A program made the translations under genes and the position numbers. Below are positions 8,649-18,121 of a stretch of 64,000 bases of DNA, piece by piece. Location of the stretch: positions 2,046,001 through 2,110,000 of the forward strand of contig NC_008555.1 in assembly GCF_000060285.1 (NCBI RefSeq). The letters run 5' to 3'. The notes under the pieces were generated by a model. That model made no database searches and was not told the origin of the DNA. It saw only the letters and a program-made list of their open reading frames with translations. Source of the stretch: Listeria welshimeri serovar 6b str. SLCC5334 (GTDB lineage Bacteria; Bacillota; Bacilli; Lactobacillales; Listeriaceae). Each line of letters opens with the position of its first letter. Position 1 is the stretch's first letter.

Positions 8649-8683
8649 TCAAAACCCTCCTAGTTCATTTCTAGTACTTCTAT

Positions 8684-8714
8684 AGCATATACCTTGAAGT
8701 TCACTCCAAGTCAA
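8684..8714 (-). promoter_or_regulatory. MerR-type promoter/operator of the aldo/keto reductase gene
   Basis: Minus strand: TTGACT (8709-8714), then the near-palindrome CTTGGAGTGAACTTCAAG (8693-8710) filling the spacer, then either TATATG at 17 bases or TATGCT (8684-8689) at 19 bases. An overlong spacer filled by a CTTGGAGT-type dyad is the hallmark of MerR-family activation. No MerR gene lies in the window, so the regulator would act from elsewhere. Confidence 0.65.
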
Positions 8715-8724
8715 CAATAAACTC

Positions 8725-8759
8725 TAAAAAAAATCCCTTGGAAATTTCCCAAGAGATTT
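8725..8759 (-). terminator. Terminator of alsS
   Basis: Minus strand stem AAATCTCTTGG/CCAAGGGATTT (8749-8759 and 8731-8741, one U-G pair) with a 7-base loop and a long T run, 10 bases after the alsS stop codon. Confidence 0.88.
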
Positions 8760-8768
8760 TTAGCTCTA

Positions 8769-10466
8769 TTAATAAAATTGATCAGGTAGTAAAGTTTCAC
8801 CAAGTTTGATGTTATCGCGATAATCAATCGGAATATCCACGACTACTGGACCTTCTGTTTCTAGCGCTTCTTTTAGCACATCAGCGAGTTCTGCTGGACT
8901 AGTTACTCGTAAGCCTTTCGCACCAAAACTTTCAGCGAATTTCACAATATCGACATCACCAAAACGAACAGCAGCTTCCTTACCATATTTCATTTTTTGT
9001 TGAAAAGCTACCATATCATAGCTACCATCATTCCATACAAGGTGAACAAGTGGCGCTCGCAGACGGACTGCTGTCTCTAATTCCATTGCAGAAAATAAGA
9101 AACCTCCATCACCGGAAATAGAAACCACTTTTTCACCTGGATGTACTAGTGTTGCAGCAATTCCCCAAGGAAGCGCGACACCAAGCGTTTGCATACCGTT
9201 ACTGAAAAGCAAACGACGAGGTTCATAGGAACGGAAATGACGCGCCATCCAAATATAATGGGAACCAACGTCGACCGTTACGGTTACGTTATCATCAATC
9301 GCTGAACGAAGCGTTTGAATGACAGATAGCGGGTGTACACGGTTTGTTTCATCACTTAAAGGCGGAACATCTCTTTCTTCTAATTGGCTATGAAGTTCTT
9401 TTAGAGTTTCTAATTCTTTATTTGCTAATTCTAAACCGCTAAATTTCGCATTCACTCGGTCTAAAGTAAGCGCGATGTTACCTACTAATTCAGTCACAGG
9501 TTGATAATAATGATCAATATCAGCACGGATATCGTCTAAATGAACAATGGTTCTATCACCGGAAGCATTCCAAGCTTTTGGATCATATTCAATCGGATCA
9601 TAACCTACCGTAATAACTAAATCCGCTTTATTTAATAAAATATCGCCTGGCTGATTACGGAAGAGTCCCACACGCCCAAAGAAATTATCTTCTAAATCTC
9701 GTGAAATCACACCAGCAGCTTGGAAAGTTTCTACTACAGGAATACTCGTTTTTTGAAGTAAGCGACGGATTGCGCCTGTTACTTCGGGGCTAGATGCACG
9801 CATTCCTAATAGTAATACAGGTAATTTCGCTTTTTTCAAGCGAGAAACGAGTTTAGCGACTTGTTCTTTGGAAGCAGGACCATTTTCAGGTTTAGCAAGT
9901 GGTCGAATTGCTTTTACTGGTACATTTGTTTCGTTTACAATATCTTGTGGCAAACTTACAAACGCTGCACCTTGATTAGGCTCACTAGCAGAACGAAATG
10001 CGTTAGTAATAGCTTCCGGTATGCTCTCAGCGTGAACTACTTCTTCGCTATATTTTGTAATAGGACGGAAAAGAGCAGCATTATCCATTGATTGGTGGGT
10101 TCTTTTCAAGCGATCTTGTCTTGTTACATTTCCTGCAATTGCTACTACTGGATCCCCTTCTGCCGTTGCAGTAACAAGTCCTGTAGCAAGATTGGAAGCT
10201 CCCGGCCCACTAGTTACAAGAACTACACCGGGTTTTCCTGTTAACCTGCCAATAGCCGCAGCCATAAAAGCTGCATTTTGTTCGTGTCGACTGACAATTA
10301 ATTCAGGTCCTCTTTCTTCCATTACATCAAAAACTTTATCAATTTTTGCACCCGGAATTCCAAAAACATGGGTTACTCCTTGGTTAATTAGACTATCAAC
10401 AACTAAATCCGCTCCTGATTTACTTTTAGATATTGCTTTTTCTTGGTCTTTTTCAAGCTTTGCCAT
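8769..10466 (-). CDS. alsS: Acetolactate synthase, catabolic
   Basis: 565 residues from ATG 10466. Two ATGs at 10475 and 10472 lie too close to the AAAGGA site, which is 8 bases from 10466. Thiamine-diphosphate enzyme: [16 protein letters not shown] and the catalytic Glu in [11 protein letters not shown] at the N-terminus, a central FAD-like/DHAP domain, and the ThDP signature [17 protein letters not shown]...HLVWNDG at about 440-480. It condenses two pyruvates to acetolactate, the first step to acetoin. Length matches B. subtilis AlsS (570). The acetolactate decarboxylase gene is not adjacent. It has its own promoter and terminator. Confidence 0.93.
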   Translation of the reverse strand: MAKLEKDQEKAISKSKSGADLVVDSLINQGVTHVFGIPGAKIDKVFDVMEERGPELIVSRHEQNAAFMAAAIGRLTGKPGVVLVTSGPGASNLATGLVTATAEGDPVVAIAGNVTRQDRLKRTHQSMDNAALFRPITKYSEEVVHAESIPEAITNAFRSASEPNQGAAFVSLPQDIVNETNVPVKAIRPLAKPENGPASKEQVAKLVSRLKKAKLPVLLLGMRASSPEVTGAIRRLLQKTSIPVVETFQAAGVISRDLEDNFFGRVGLFRNQPGDILLNKADLVITVGYDPIEYDPKAWNASGDRTIVHLDDIRADIDHYYQPVTELVGNIALTLDRVNAKFSGLELANKELETLKELHSQLEERDVPPLSDETNRVHPLSVIQTLRSAIDDNVTVTVDVGSHYIWMARHFRSYEPRRLLFSNGMQTLGVALPWGIAATLVHPGEKVVSISGDGGFLFSAMELETAVRLRAPLVHLVWNDGSYDMVAFQQKMKYGKEAAVRFGDVDIVKFAESFGAKGLRVTSPAELADVLKEALETEGPVVVDIPIDYRDNIKLGETLLPDQFY

Positions 10467-10543
10467 TTCCATCATCCTTTTGTTATATTAATAATATATA
10501 TTTTAATAGTACAGATTATCATAGATTCCTATTCACAAGATTT

Positions 10544-10571
10544 ATTATACTACTCAAAAGAATTAATGCAA
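10544..10571 (-). promoter_or_regulatory. Promoter of alsS
   Basis: Minus strand TTGCAT (10566-10571) and a perfect TATAAT (10544-10549) with a 16-base spacer, leaving an AT-rich leader of about 70 bases before alsS. Confidence 0.7.
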
Positions 10572-10618
10572 GGCTATTGAATCAAAACTGTTATACAATT
10601 ATAAAAAAACTGTTATAT

Positions 10619-10655
10619 AAAAAAAGAAAGAACTTAGATAAACTAAGTTCTTTCT
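10619..10655 (-). terminator. Terminator of the alpha-mannoside operon
   Basis: Perfect 13-base stem AGAAAGAACTTAG/CTAAGTTCTTTCT (arms 10625-10637 and 10643-10655) with a 5-base loop and a T run on the minus strand, right after the binding-protein stop codon. Confidence 0.9.
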
Positions 10656-10660
10656 AGTAG

Positions 10661-12118
10661 TTATTTTTTGGAATCGCGGTATTCATCATATTGTTTTTGC
10701 ATTTCTTTCATTACTTTTTTCATACCTGCATCATTTAATTTAGATTTGAATTTCTCAGTATATTCTTCTGGATCTACTGTTCCTGTAAGAAGCGCCGGTG
10801 CAAATTCATTACATACGTTCGTAATCGAAGCTATTTCTGTCCTTACTTTAGAAGAGTCAAAATAGAAACCTAAACCTGGTGATGCAACTGATTTTCTGTT
10901 GAAAGCCTTAAATTGGTCCCATTTATCTGATGGCTCATCTTCATATAGTTTAAGAATAAAGTGATTTCCAAGCGCATAAGTTGGCATGCTATAACGTTCT
11001 ACACGTGCTGGTAAATCTTGAATTTTGCCATCATCTAGTTCTTTGTAATGAGTCCCTTCAATTCCTTTGTCAACTAAATTACGTAAATATTCATCTGTAT
11101 TTAATAGGTCAAGGAATTTTACTGCTTCTTCTGGATGTTGACTAGTTACTGATACAGCTTGGATTGCACCTGTTACAGAGTTGTTTTTAACAATTGGTGT
11201 TTCCGCAATCGGTTGTGTAACTACTTTGTATTTACCACCAGTATTTTTATCCCAAATACTTTCTGCATATGGTTGGTATTTTTCAATACGAACAAACCAG
11301 TTTTCTTTATCATAAGACCATGGATCCGTGGATGTAGCAATATCTTTTGTTACATAACCTTTTTGATAAAAACTATGCAGTGATTTCAGAATAGCTAACG
11401 TATCTTCTTGTTCATAAAAATTCACAATTTTGCCAGTATCTTCATACTGATTTACAGCAAATGGAAGTGGTACAGCATTATCAATTAAATAATCGTATGG
11501 AAACGCTGGTTTAAAGTCTTTATTTCCACCAATCGGCGTAATGCTTGGTTCATTTTCTTTAATAGTTTTCAACAGAGGTTCTAAATCACTAAAGTTTTTC
11601 ACTTTAGAAACATCCATTTTATATTTATCTACTAAATCTTTGTTAAAAACGTATACTTGTTGTTCTCCGATTTCTTTGTTAGAAGGAACTCCATAAATTT
11701 TCCCGTCGATGGTAGCTCCTTCCCAAAGAACTTTATTTAGCTCTGCTTTCATATTCTTGCCTTCTTTATCTAAATACTTATCTAATGGCAAGAAAGCACC
11801 TTTTTGAGAGTATGAAACAAATTCTCCTGCTGCAGAATAAGCGATATCAAAGTTTTCACCTGAGTTAATGACCGTTTGCATACGTTTACCGTAATCTCCC
11901 CAGTCAATTTGTGTCATTTCTACTTTGACACCGATTTTTTCTTCCGTATATTTATTTACTTCTTTCATTACTTCTTCCGTGTCTTTTTGTGGTGTACCAA
12001 TCATGTACCATTTCAACGTTGGAACTTCATTTGCATCTGCCTTTTCATCGCCTCCGCATGCACTTAAAGCTAGCAATAAGCAGAGTGATGCGATGATTAC
12101 TCCCCATTTCTTTTTCAT
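10661..12118 (-). CDS. ABC transporter sugar-binding lipoprotein
   Basis: 485 residues. A lipoprotein signal peptide (MKKKWGVIIASLCLLLALSAC, lipobox LSAC) places the mature N-terminal Cys21 on the membrane outer face. The rest is a family-1 extracellular solute-binding protein of the LplA/YtcQ type, with TLKWYMIGTPQKDTEEV, SGENFDIAYS and YFDSSKVRTEIA near the C-terminus. It is the last gene of a long operon whose other members are alpha-mannosidases, so a manno-oligosaccharide ligand is inferred. No ATPase gene accompanies it. Confidence 0.9.
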   Translation of the reverse strand: MKKKWGVIIASLCLLLALSACGGDEKADANEVPTLKWYMIGTPQKDTEEVMKEVNKYTEEKIGVKVEMTQIDWGDYGKRMQTVINSGENFDIAYSAAGEFVSYSQKGAFLPLDKYLDKEGKNMKAELNKVLWEGATIDGKIYGVPSNKEIGEQQVYVFNKDLVDKYKMDVSKVKNFSDLEPLLKTIKENEPSITPIGGNKDFKPAFPYDYLIDNAVPLPFAVNQYEDTGKIVNFYEQEDTLAILKSLHSFYQKGYVTKDIATSTDPWSYDKENWFVRIEKYQPYAESIWDKNTGGKYKVVTQPIAETPIVKNNSVTGAIQAVSVTSQHPEEAVKFLDLLNTDEYLRNLVDKGIEGTHYKELDDGKIQDLPARVERYSMPTYALGNHFILKLYEDEPSDKWDQFKAFNRKSVASPGLGFYFDSSKVRTEIASITNVCNEFAPALLTGTVDPEEYTEKFKSKLNDAGMKKVMKEMQKQYDEYRDSKK

Positions 12119-12138
12119 TAAATTCCCTCCATCTTTTT

Positions 12139-13110
12139 TTATTCTTTTACGCCGCCAATTGTGAGTCCACTAATAAAGTATTTTTGGAAAAACGGATAAG
12201 TGATTGCGATTGGTAAGGTAGAAATAACAACCATCGCCATTTTTGCACCGTCTTGTGGTATGGACTTAAATGCGCCGGCAGTATAAGCAATTTCTGAGTT
12301 TTGCCGCATAAATTCTAAGTTGTTTTCAATTTTCATAAGCAGAGATTGTAATGGAACTAAATTTGGATTATCAATATAAAGTGACGCTTGGAACCAGTCA
12401 TTCCAGTAGCCTAATGTGGAGAAAAGTGCAATTGTCGCAAGTCCAGGTAAAGATAGCGGAACAACCATTTGTAAAAAGATCCTTAGTTCTCCGGCACCTT
12501 CAATCCGTGCTGCTTCAAGTATTGGCTCTGGAATGGAGCGTAAGAAGAACGTACGCATAATCATAATGTAAAAAGCATTCATTGCTAGTGGTAAAATCAT
12601 TGCCCAAATACTATTTCGTAAGTGCAAAAATTGTGTCATAACGATATATGCTGGTACCATACCGCCACTAAATAACATCGTAAAGAATGCGATAAACGTA
12701 AACTGACGGCGATATTTAAATTGCGGTCTTGAAATTGCATAAGAGTAAAGAGCAATCATCGCCACACTACATACAGTCCCAATTACTGTTACTAAAATGG
12801 TGATACCGTATGATTGTAAGAGTTGTCCTTTCATCTTCCATAAGTATTCATAAGCTTCCATGCTCCACTCTTTTGGTATCAGTTGAAAGCCATTTGCCGC
12901 CAGAGATGATTCACTTGAAAACGAAATAACGATAATATATAAAAATGGAAAAATACAAATGAGTGCTAGAATAGCGAGCATAATATTCATTGCAACGTTC
13001 ATTTTTTTGCCAAAACCAATAATATCTTTTGCGGGTTTATTTTTTGCTGGTTTTTCCATCTCGCCTCGAACTTGTTCTATTTCACTCACTGCCTCAAGTT
13101 GTTCTGCCAA
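12139..13110 (-). CDS. ABC sugar permease, LplC/YtcP-like
   Basis: 323 residues with a cytoplasmic N-terminal extension of about 40 residues and six membrane segments. The MalG-type coupling loop EAARIEGAGELRIFLQMVVPLSLPGLATI (about 195-225) contacts the ATPase. The C-terminus reads FQKYFISGLTIGGVKE, usual for the LplC/YtcP group. It lies between the partner permease and the binding protein with 18- and 20-base gaps, so the three form one importer. Confidence 0.92.
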   Translation of the reverse strand: MAEQLEAVSEIEQVRGEMEKPAKNKPAKDIIGFGKKMNVAMNIMLAILALICIFPFLYIIVISFSSESSLAANGFQLIPKEWSMEAYEYLWKMKGQLLQSYGITILVTVIGTVCSVAMIALYSYAISRPQFKYRRQFTFIAFFTMLFSGGMVPAYIVMTQFLHLRNSIWAMILPLAMNAFYIMIMRTFFLRSIPEPILEAARIEGAGELRIFLQMVVPLSLPGLATIALFSTLGYWNDWFQASLYIDNPNLVPLQSLLMKIENNLEFMRQNSEIAYTAGAFKSIPQDGAKMAMVVISTLPIAITYPFFQKYFISGLTIGGVKE

Positions 13111-13128
13111 AGAATTTCGCCTCCTTTT

Positions 13129-14067
13129 TTAAAATAAGCCATATTCTGGATTTATTTTTTTCACGATGTAATTAGTGAGTAACACTAGAATAAAGCCGAC
13201 AATCGACTGATAGAAACCAGCTGCCGCACTCATACTCATATCCCCGAGCGATGTTAATCCCCGGTATACATATGTATCAATAACATCCGTCACAGGATAA
13301 AGTGGTCCTGAATTTCGCGGTAATTGATAAAACAAACCGAAATCTGAGTTAAAGATTTTACCAACATTTAATATCGTTAAAATAACCATTAATGGCGTAA
13401 GTGCTGGAATAGTTACATGTCTAATTTGTTGCCATTTGCCCGCACCATCAATCATCGCTGCTTCATAATACGTCCTGTCTATTCCGGCAATCGCAGCAAG
13501 GTAAACGATACTACCATACCCAAGGCCTTTCCAAACGTTCATCATTATTAAAATAAATGGCCAATATTTTGGATCGTTATACCATGAAATTGGATCTTGC
13601 CCGAATGCTACTAAAATGTTGTTTACTAATCCGCTGTCCTCACTCAAAAAGCTGAATAAGAAGTAACTAACAACAACCCATGATAGGAAATGGGGGAAAA
13701 GCATTCCTGTTTGATAAATTTTTGCTCCTCGTTTATTTAGTAAACTATTAAAGACAATGGCAAGTGCAACACCAAGAAATAGTCCCACAATAATAAATAC
13801 TAAATTATAAAGAACGGTGTTTCGTGTAATAATAAAAGCGTCGTTTGTTTGGAATAGGAATTTAAAATTTTCAAGTCCCACCCAGTCGCTACTCATAATA
13901 CTGGATAAAAATCCTTTCCCATCAATTTTGTAATCTTTGAATGCGATAATCGTACCGAACATCGGTAAGTATGAGAAAACCAGGAACCATAGAAGACCTG
14001 GAAGTACCATGAACAACCAAATTCGATTAGCGCGAATTTGTGATAAAACTTTTTTCAATCCATCCAC
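13129..14067 (-). CDS. ABC sugar permease, LplB-like
   Basis: 312 residues with six membrane segments. The first reads WLFMVLPGLLWFLVFSYLPMFGTIIAFKDY. The EAA coupling loop YYEAAMIDGAGKWQQIRHVTIPALTPLMVI lies around 205-235, and the C-terminus KKINPEYGLF is characteristic of LplB-like permeases. Start ATG 14067 follows an AGAGG site. It is separated from the upstream response regulator gene by 104 bases that hold a cre-like sequence, so the transporter genes may have an extra CcpA-sensitive promoter. Confidence 0.92.
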   Translation of the reverse strand: MDGLKKVLSQIRANRIWLFMVLPGLLWFLVFSYLPMFGTIIAFKDYKIDGKGFLSSIMSSDWVGLENFKFLFQTNDAFIITRNTVLYNLVFIIVGLFLGVALAIVFNSLLNKRGAKIYQTGMLFPHFLSWVVVSYFLFSFLSEDSGLVNNILVAFGQDPISWYNDPKYWPFILIMMNVWKGLGYGSIVYLAAIAGIDRTYYEAAMIDGAGKWQQIRHVTIPALTPLMVILTILNVGKIFNSDFGLFYQLPRNSGPLYPVTDVIDTYVYRGLTSLGDMSMSAAAGFYQSIVGFILVLLTNYIVKKINPEYGLF

Positions 14068-14077
14068 CCCTCTTTTT

Positions 14078-14093
14078 TTGTAAGTGCTTTCAA
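14078..14093 (-). promoter_or_regulatory. cre-like site in front of the ABC transporter genes
   Basis: Minus strand TTGAAAGCACTTACAA differs from the cre consensus at one core position (CA instead of CG). It sits 11 bases ahead of the first permease start. Possible -10 hexamers (TAAACT, TAAGAT) lie just upstream but lack a convincing -35. Confidence 0.5.
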
Positions 14094-14171
14094 CATCTTA
14101 AGTTTATCGTTTTTAAGAGGGTTAAAATAGTTGCGGATGTTTAGATTTATAGACAAATATTAGAAATGATT

Positions 14172-15656
14172 TTATTGATGAATTTTTCGGTATCGATTTG
14201 GCGTTTCTCCTGTATGTTTTTTAAACTGTCTGTAGAAATAAGCCATATCTGTATAACCAGATTTACTAGCAATAATTGTTAAGTTATCTTTGGTTTGCAG
14301 TAATTCCTCTTTGGCATAATTGACTCTATAGCGATTCAGATAGTCCGTAAAATGCTCTCCCATTTCTTTTTGGAACAGTTGCCCAAGATAAACTGCATTA
14401 ATATGAAAATCGTTCCCTAACGTTTTAAGTGACATACCCTCTGCAAAATGTTCTGTTACATAGGATAAAACGTTTTGGATAATCGGACTTTTAGATTCAT
14501 CGGTTTGTTTTTTACGATTGTAATACCGAATAGCATATGTTAATGTTGCCGCTTCTAACCCTTCAATGCTTGTTTCTTCCGCAATTCGCCCCATTGATTC
14601 ACTTAATTCTTTTGGATCGGATTCTGCCATCATAACAAGTAGCTCATTCAAAATATGAAGCATTTGATGTGGATCACTTTCTAATTTATGATCGCTCCAT
14701 TCTTGAAAAAAATTACTAATCCATGTTTTGATTTCTTTCTCATTATTTACAACAAGCAGCTTTGCAAGTTGATGTTGTTTTCTTTTAGGACGCCAAGTAT
14801 GTTTCGTCCTTTTTTGATAAGCAATTAAGCTTCCCGCCTCTTGAACAAGTCGTTCTGGAATCAATCGATTAAGTTGGCGAAAGGCTTGCGGATACATATT
14901 TTCATCTTGTATTCTTTCACTGACAAACATATAAAAAGCATTATTAGTAAGCTGTTTTTTTATATCTTGTTGCACGGTTAATATTTGTTCGGATAGCGAT
15001 TGTTTTTCAGTCATTCCTATCATTATTTCATTATCTGGAGTCACTAGCATAAAAGGAAATTGCTCTCGATAATGTTCCACAAGTTGTTTCCATTCAGTCT
15101 TAATAATTTCTTTTGTAGGTTGGATTTTGATAAGGACCGCATGATCATTTTGATTTAAGGTCATATCATATAAAGCAAGGCGCTCTTCCCATTCTTCTTT
15201 ATTAATTCGTAAATTCAGCCAACGCCAAATGGTATTATCCCGTAAAATATAGTATGCCTCTTCCCTTGGTATCACACTATCTGTTAATTGTTTTTTCTCT
15301 ATTTGTATAAATGTTTCTTTTAGTTCTTGTTCGTTCAACGGTTTTAGTAAATAGTTCTCAATTCCCGCTGAAAGTCCTCGTTTTACATAATGAAAATCTT
15401 CAAAACCTGAGAGAACAATGGTTTTAGTTGTTGGTTGTCTTTTTTTCCAAGCATCAATCAGTTCTAAGCCATCCATCACTGGCATTTGAATATCCGTTAA
15501 TAGTACATCTACTTCTTGGTCTGCAAATAAATCTAGTGCTACTGCGCCATTTTGAGCTGTACCAACAATTTCAATAGCTTGCTCAAATTCTGGAATAATA
15601 CTTTCTAAGCCTTTAAGAATAAGGGGTTCGTCGTCAACTAGTACTATTTTTAGCAT
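14172..15656 (-). CDS. Response regulator with AraC-type DNA-binding domain (YesN-like)
   Basis: 494 residues. Residues 1-120 are a receiver domain with Asp8-Asp9, the phosphoacceptor Asp55 (LLTDIQMP) and Lys105 (LLKPLN). A long linker of about 270 residues follows. Residues about 390-494 hold two AraC helix-turn-helices (MSLKTLGNDFHINAVYLGQLFQKEMGEHF and the terminal YTDMAYFYRQFKKHTGETPNRYRK). The start overlaps the kinase stop by one base (TAATG), so the two are translationally coupled. It most likely activates the surrounding mannoside genes in response to extracellular sugar. Confidence 0.92.
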   Translation of the reverse strand: MLKIVLVDDEPLILKGLESIIPEFEQAIEIVGTAQNGAVALDLFADQEVDVLLTDIQMPVMDGLELIDAWKKRQPTTKTIVLSGFEDFHYVKRGLSAGIENYLLKPLNEQELKETFIQIEKKQLTDSVIPREEAYYILRDNTIWRWLNLRINKEEWEERLALYDMTLNQNDHAVLIKIQPTKEIIKTEWKQLVEHYREQFPFMLVTPDNEIMIGMTEKQSLSEQILTVQQDIKKQLTNNAFYMFVSERIQDENMYPQAFRQLNRLIPERLVQEAGSLIAYQKRTKHTWRPKRKQHQLAKLLVVNNEKEIKTWISNFFQEWSDHKLESDPHQMLHILNELLVMMAESDPKELSESMGRIAEETSIEGLEAATLTYAIRYYNRKKQTDESKSPIIQNVLSYVTEHFAEGMSLKTLGNDFHINAVYLGQLFQKEMGEHFTDYLNRYRVNYAKEELLQTKDNLTIIASKSGYTDMAYFYRQFKKHTGETPNRYRKIHQ

Positions 15657-17389
15657 TACTTTTCTCCTCCCGTATTTTGAGGTACTTGAAACAGAATTAT
15701 CGTACCTTCATTCGCTTTACTCGTGATAGTTAATTGATGGGCATCTCCATACAGTAATTGCAATCGCTTATTTAAATTAGCTAAACCAATGTGACTTGTT
15801 TCCATTTTGCTTTCCATAATTGCTTGTACTTCTTTCAGTTTTTCTTCGTCCATACCAGAACCATTATCTATTATTTTAAATTCTAAATTGTTACCTTTCC
15901 CAGAAACCGTTATTGTAACGACTGGATGTTGATTTTCTTTATAAGCATATTTGAAAAAATTTTCAATAAGCGGTTGTAAAGCAAACCGAGGAATATGCAT
16001 GTTATTAAAACGTTTATCAATATGGATTTCTAGTTGGATTGGCTGTTCATGGCGCATTTCCATAAATCTAACATATTGTTTCACATAATTGATTTCTTCT
16101 TCTAAAGTGGTAATTTCTCGGTGATTTGCAGTATAACGTAATAATGTCGCGAGTTGATATATCATATCGCTTGTCGCTTTTGCGCCTTCCACACGTGCAT
16201 TCATTCTAATCGCTTCTAATGAATTATAGAGAAAATGAGGCTGAACTTGGCCTTGAAGTGCTTTTAGACGCGCTTTTTGTTCTTCCATTTCTAAGCTATA
16301 AACTTTTTTTACATATGCATCAAGATTTTCAGTCATATGATTAAAACGTTCGCTAATCATCGTAAGCTCATCCCCATTGTTATCAACAGGTAATTTCGCA
16401 TCTAAAGTCCCGTTTTCTACTTTATTCATTCCACCAAGAATGGTTAAAATCCGTTTGGAATAACGTCTACTAATAACAAAATTAATGCTAATCGAAAAAA
16501 TAACGAGTAATAGTCCAATACCAAATAAAGTTAACTCAATTAGCGGAGCGCTATCATCTGTCACACGATATAAAAAGCTATTGTTTTTTAAACCACTCGT
16601 CTCATCTTCCGTTTTTTGAAAATACATTTTATGGCTATCTACATTTGTCCATCCTTTTTTTTCAGGTGTTTTAATCTGTTTTATTGGCTGATTAGAATAT
16701 AGTTCAGCCCCTTTTGCATTCGTTATTTGAAAAATGGAGTTTTTATAGTCTTTTGTAACCCATTTATTTAGGAACGCTGGATCAATATAAAGAAGTAAAT
16801 AACCCATTTGTTTTAATGTACTTGGATCATTTATTGGCTGCTTTACCACAATTTTATTATCAATAGTATAAAAATTACCTTGTTTGGATGCTTGTTTGGT
16901 TATATTTTCTTCCCCATAAGTATCCACAGTTTCTTTCCATTCACGATAGCTACTTGGAAAAGTATACGAATAACTCCCATCATCTGAAATTAATTGTAAG
17001 GCAATAATATCCTCATCATACGAAAAATAAGACTGTAAATAAGTTTGCATATCTACAGAATAAAAATTTTTACTTTTAAAATAGTTATCAATGTTTTGTT
17101 CCGTGTAACTACCATAATCATTTGTCATCGCAATTTGAACATCTTGCATTAAATCACTGTTTCGGTAAATGTCTTGAGTTAGACTAATTAAAGCCTTTTG
17201 TTTTTCTGTTAACGCGTCTAGTTGTTTCGTTGCAATAGTTTCCGCTCTTTGTAAATTTGTATCAAGTTGAATATTGGTATAGTATTTATAAATGAAAAAA
17301 AGTAACAAGCTTACCGTAAAAAGACTTGTTAAAGAAAAAATTAATAGCATTCTTTTGAAAACACGTTTGCGTGGTAATTCTTGCGCCAT
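15656..17389 (-). CDS. Sensor histidine kinase, YesM-like
   Basis: 577 residues. Membrane segments at about 15-36 and 285-307 flank an extracellular sensor domain of about 250 residues. A HAMP segment follows, then a HisKA_7TM/His_kinase module with the phosphoacceptor His in QPHFLYNSLEA (about residue 384) and an ATPase domain (PRFALQPLIENFFKYA, DNGSGMD, GLANLNKRLQLLYG). YesM-type kinases usually sit beside sugar binding-protein importers, as here, and sense carbohydrate outside the cell. Confidence 0.92.
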   Translation of the reverse strand: MAQELPRKRVFKRMLLIFSLTSLFTVSLLLFFIYKYYTNIQLDTNLQRAETIATKQLDALTEKQKALISLTQDIYRNSDLMQDVQIAMTNDYGSYTEQNIDNYFKSKNFYSVDMQTYLQSYFSYDEDIIALQLISDDGSYSYTFPSSYREWKETVDTYGEENITKQASKQGNFYTIDNKIVVKQPINDPSTLKQMGYLLLYIDPAFLNKWVTKDYKNSIFQITNAKGAELYSNQPIKQIKTPEKKGWTNVDSHKMYFQKTEDETSGLKNNSFLYRVTDDSAPLIELTLFGIGLLLVIFSISINFVISRRYSKRILTILGGMNKVENGTLDAKLPVDNNGDELTMISERFNHMTENLDAYVKKVYSLEMEEQKARLKALQGQVQPHFLYNSLEAIRMNARVEGAKATSDMIYQLATLLRYTANHREITTLEEEINYVKQYVRFMEMRHEQPIQLEIHIDKRFNNMHIPRFALQPLIENFFKYAYKENQHPVVTITVSGKGNNLEFKIIDNGSGMDEEKLKEVQAIMESKMETSHIGLANLNKRLQLLYGDAHQLTITSKANEGTIILFQVPQNTGGEK

Positions 17390-17451
17390 TCTAATTCACT
17401 GCCCCCTCTTCTTTTCTGATTATTACATACTATTACCAATATTGTAAGGGG

Positions 17452-18063
17452 TTACTTAGGTTCCATTTGTTTGAAACGATGTAAGTTAATTTTCATTATC
17501 CAATAACTAGGTAATACACCTGAAATAAATAATATAAAAGCAGGCATTTTTGAAATTAACCATGCACAAAATACTAAACCAACAACAATCATAAAAGTAT
17601 TTTTAAAGCTGGTGATAGCTAGTAAAAAAGCTTGCGCTACATAAGCTCGCACATTTTTCATTTGGAAGTGAACAAATACTGTAAAATACTGTAAAAATGC
17701 AATAGCAACGAGGAAAAGTAAAAACATTAAGAAGAAATATAAAATGGTTGACCAAAAACCGTGCATCAATTCAAATACAATTCGTAAATCCGCATAAAGG
17801 AAAATGCCAATTGCCGCAAAAATCCCCCCAGCTAAATTCGCCGAAACAAACACCTGTTTATAGGTTTGCCAAGCGGATTTCCAAACAGGCGCGTCTAAAT
17901 CTCCTCTTGCCCATTTTCGGGTAATCGTAAATAAAGCGACCGTAGCTGGCATGAATCCAAGTGCAATACCGCCAATTAACACAAGAAAAAGCCATACTAA
18001 GTTTGTCCAAACAAGCCGAATAATCCAGTCACTAATAACTGAGAATTTATCAATAAGTTTCAT
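17452..18063 (-). CDS. DUF624 membrane protein (YesL-like)
   Basis: 203 residues with about five membrane segments. The N-terminus (WIIRLVWTNLVWLFLVLIGGIALGFMPATVALF) and the RKWARGDLDAPVWKSAWQTYKQ loop are typical of DUF624/YesL. Proteins of this family recur in sugar importer operons with YesM/YesN but have no known biochemical role. It lies between GH125 and the kinase gene. Confidence 0.85.
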   Translation of the reverse strand: MKLIDKFSVISDWIIRLVWTNLVWLFLVLIGGIALGFMPATVALFTITRKWARGDLDAPVWKSAWQTYKQVFVSANLAGGIFAAIGIFLYADLRIVFELMHGFWSTILYFFLMFLLFLVAIAFLQYFTVFVHFQMKNVRAYVAQAFLLAITSFKNTFMIVVGLVFCAWLISKMPAFILFISGVLPSYWIMKINLHRFKQMEPK

Positions 18064-18090
18064 TCTTTTTTCTCCTTTGATAGTAAGAGA

Positions 18091-18115
18091 AAGCCTGAGT
18101 TTTTCGCCCAGACTT
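18091..18115 (-). other. Intercistronic hairpin between GH125 and DUF624 genes
   Basis: AAGCCTGAG (18091-18099) and CCCAGACTT (18107-18115) form a 9-pair stem with two G-U pairs on the minus-strand transcript and a 7-base loop. There is no T run after it, so it is more likely a processing or stabilising element, or weak attenuator, than a terminator. Confidence 0.4.
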
Positions 18116-18121
18116 TTCTTT

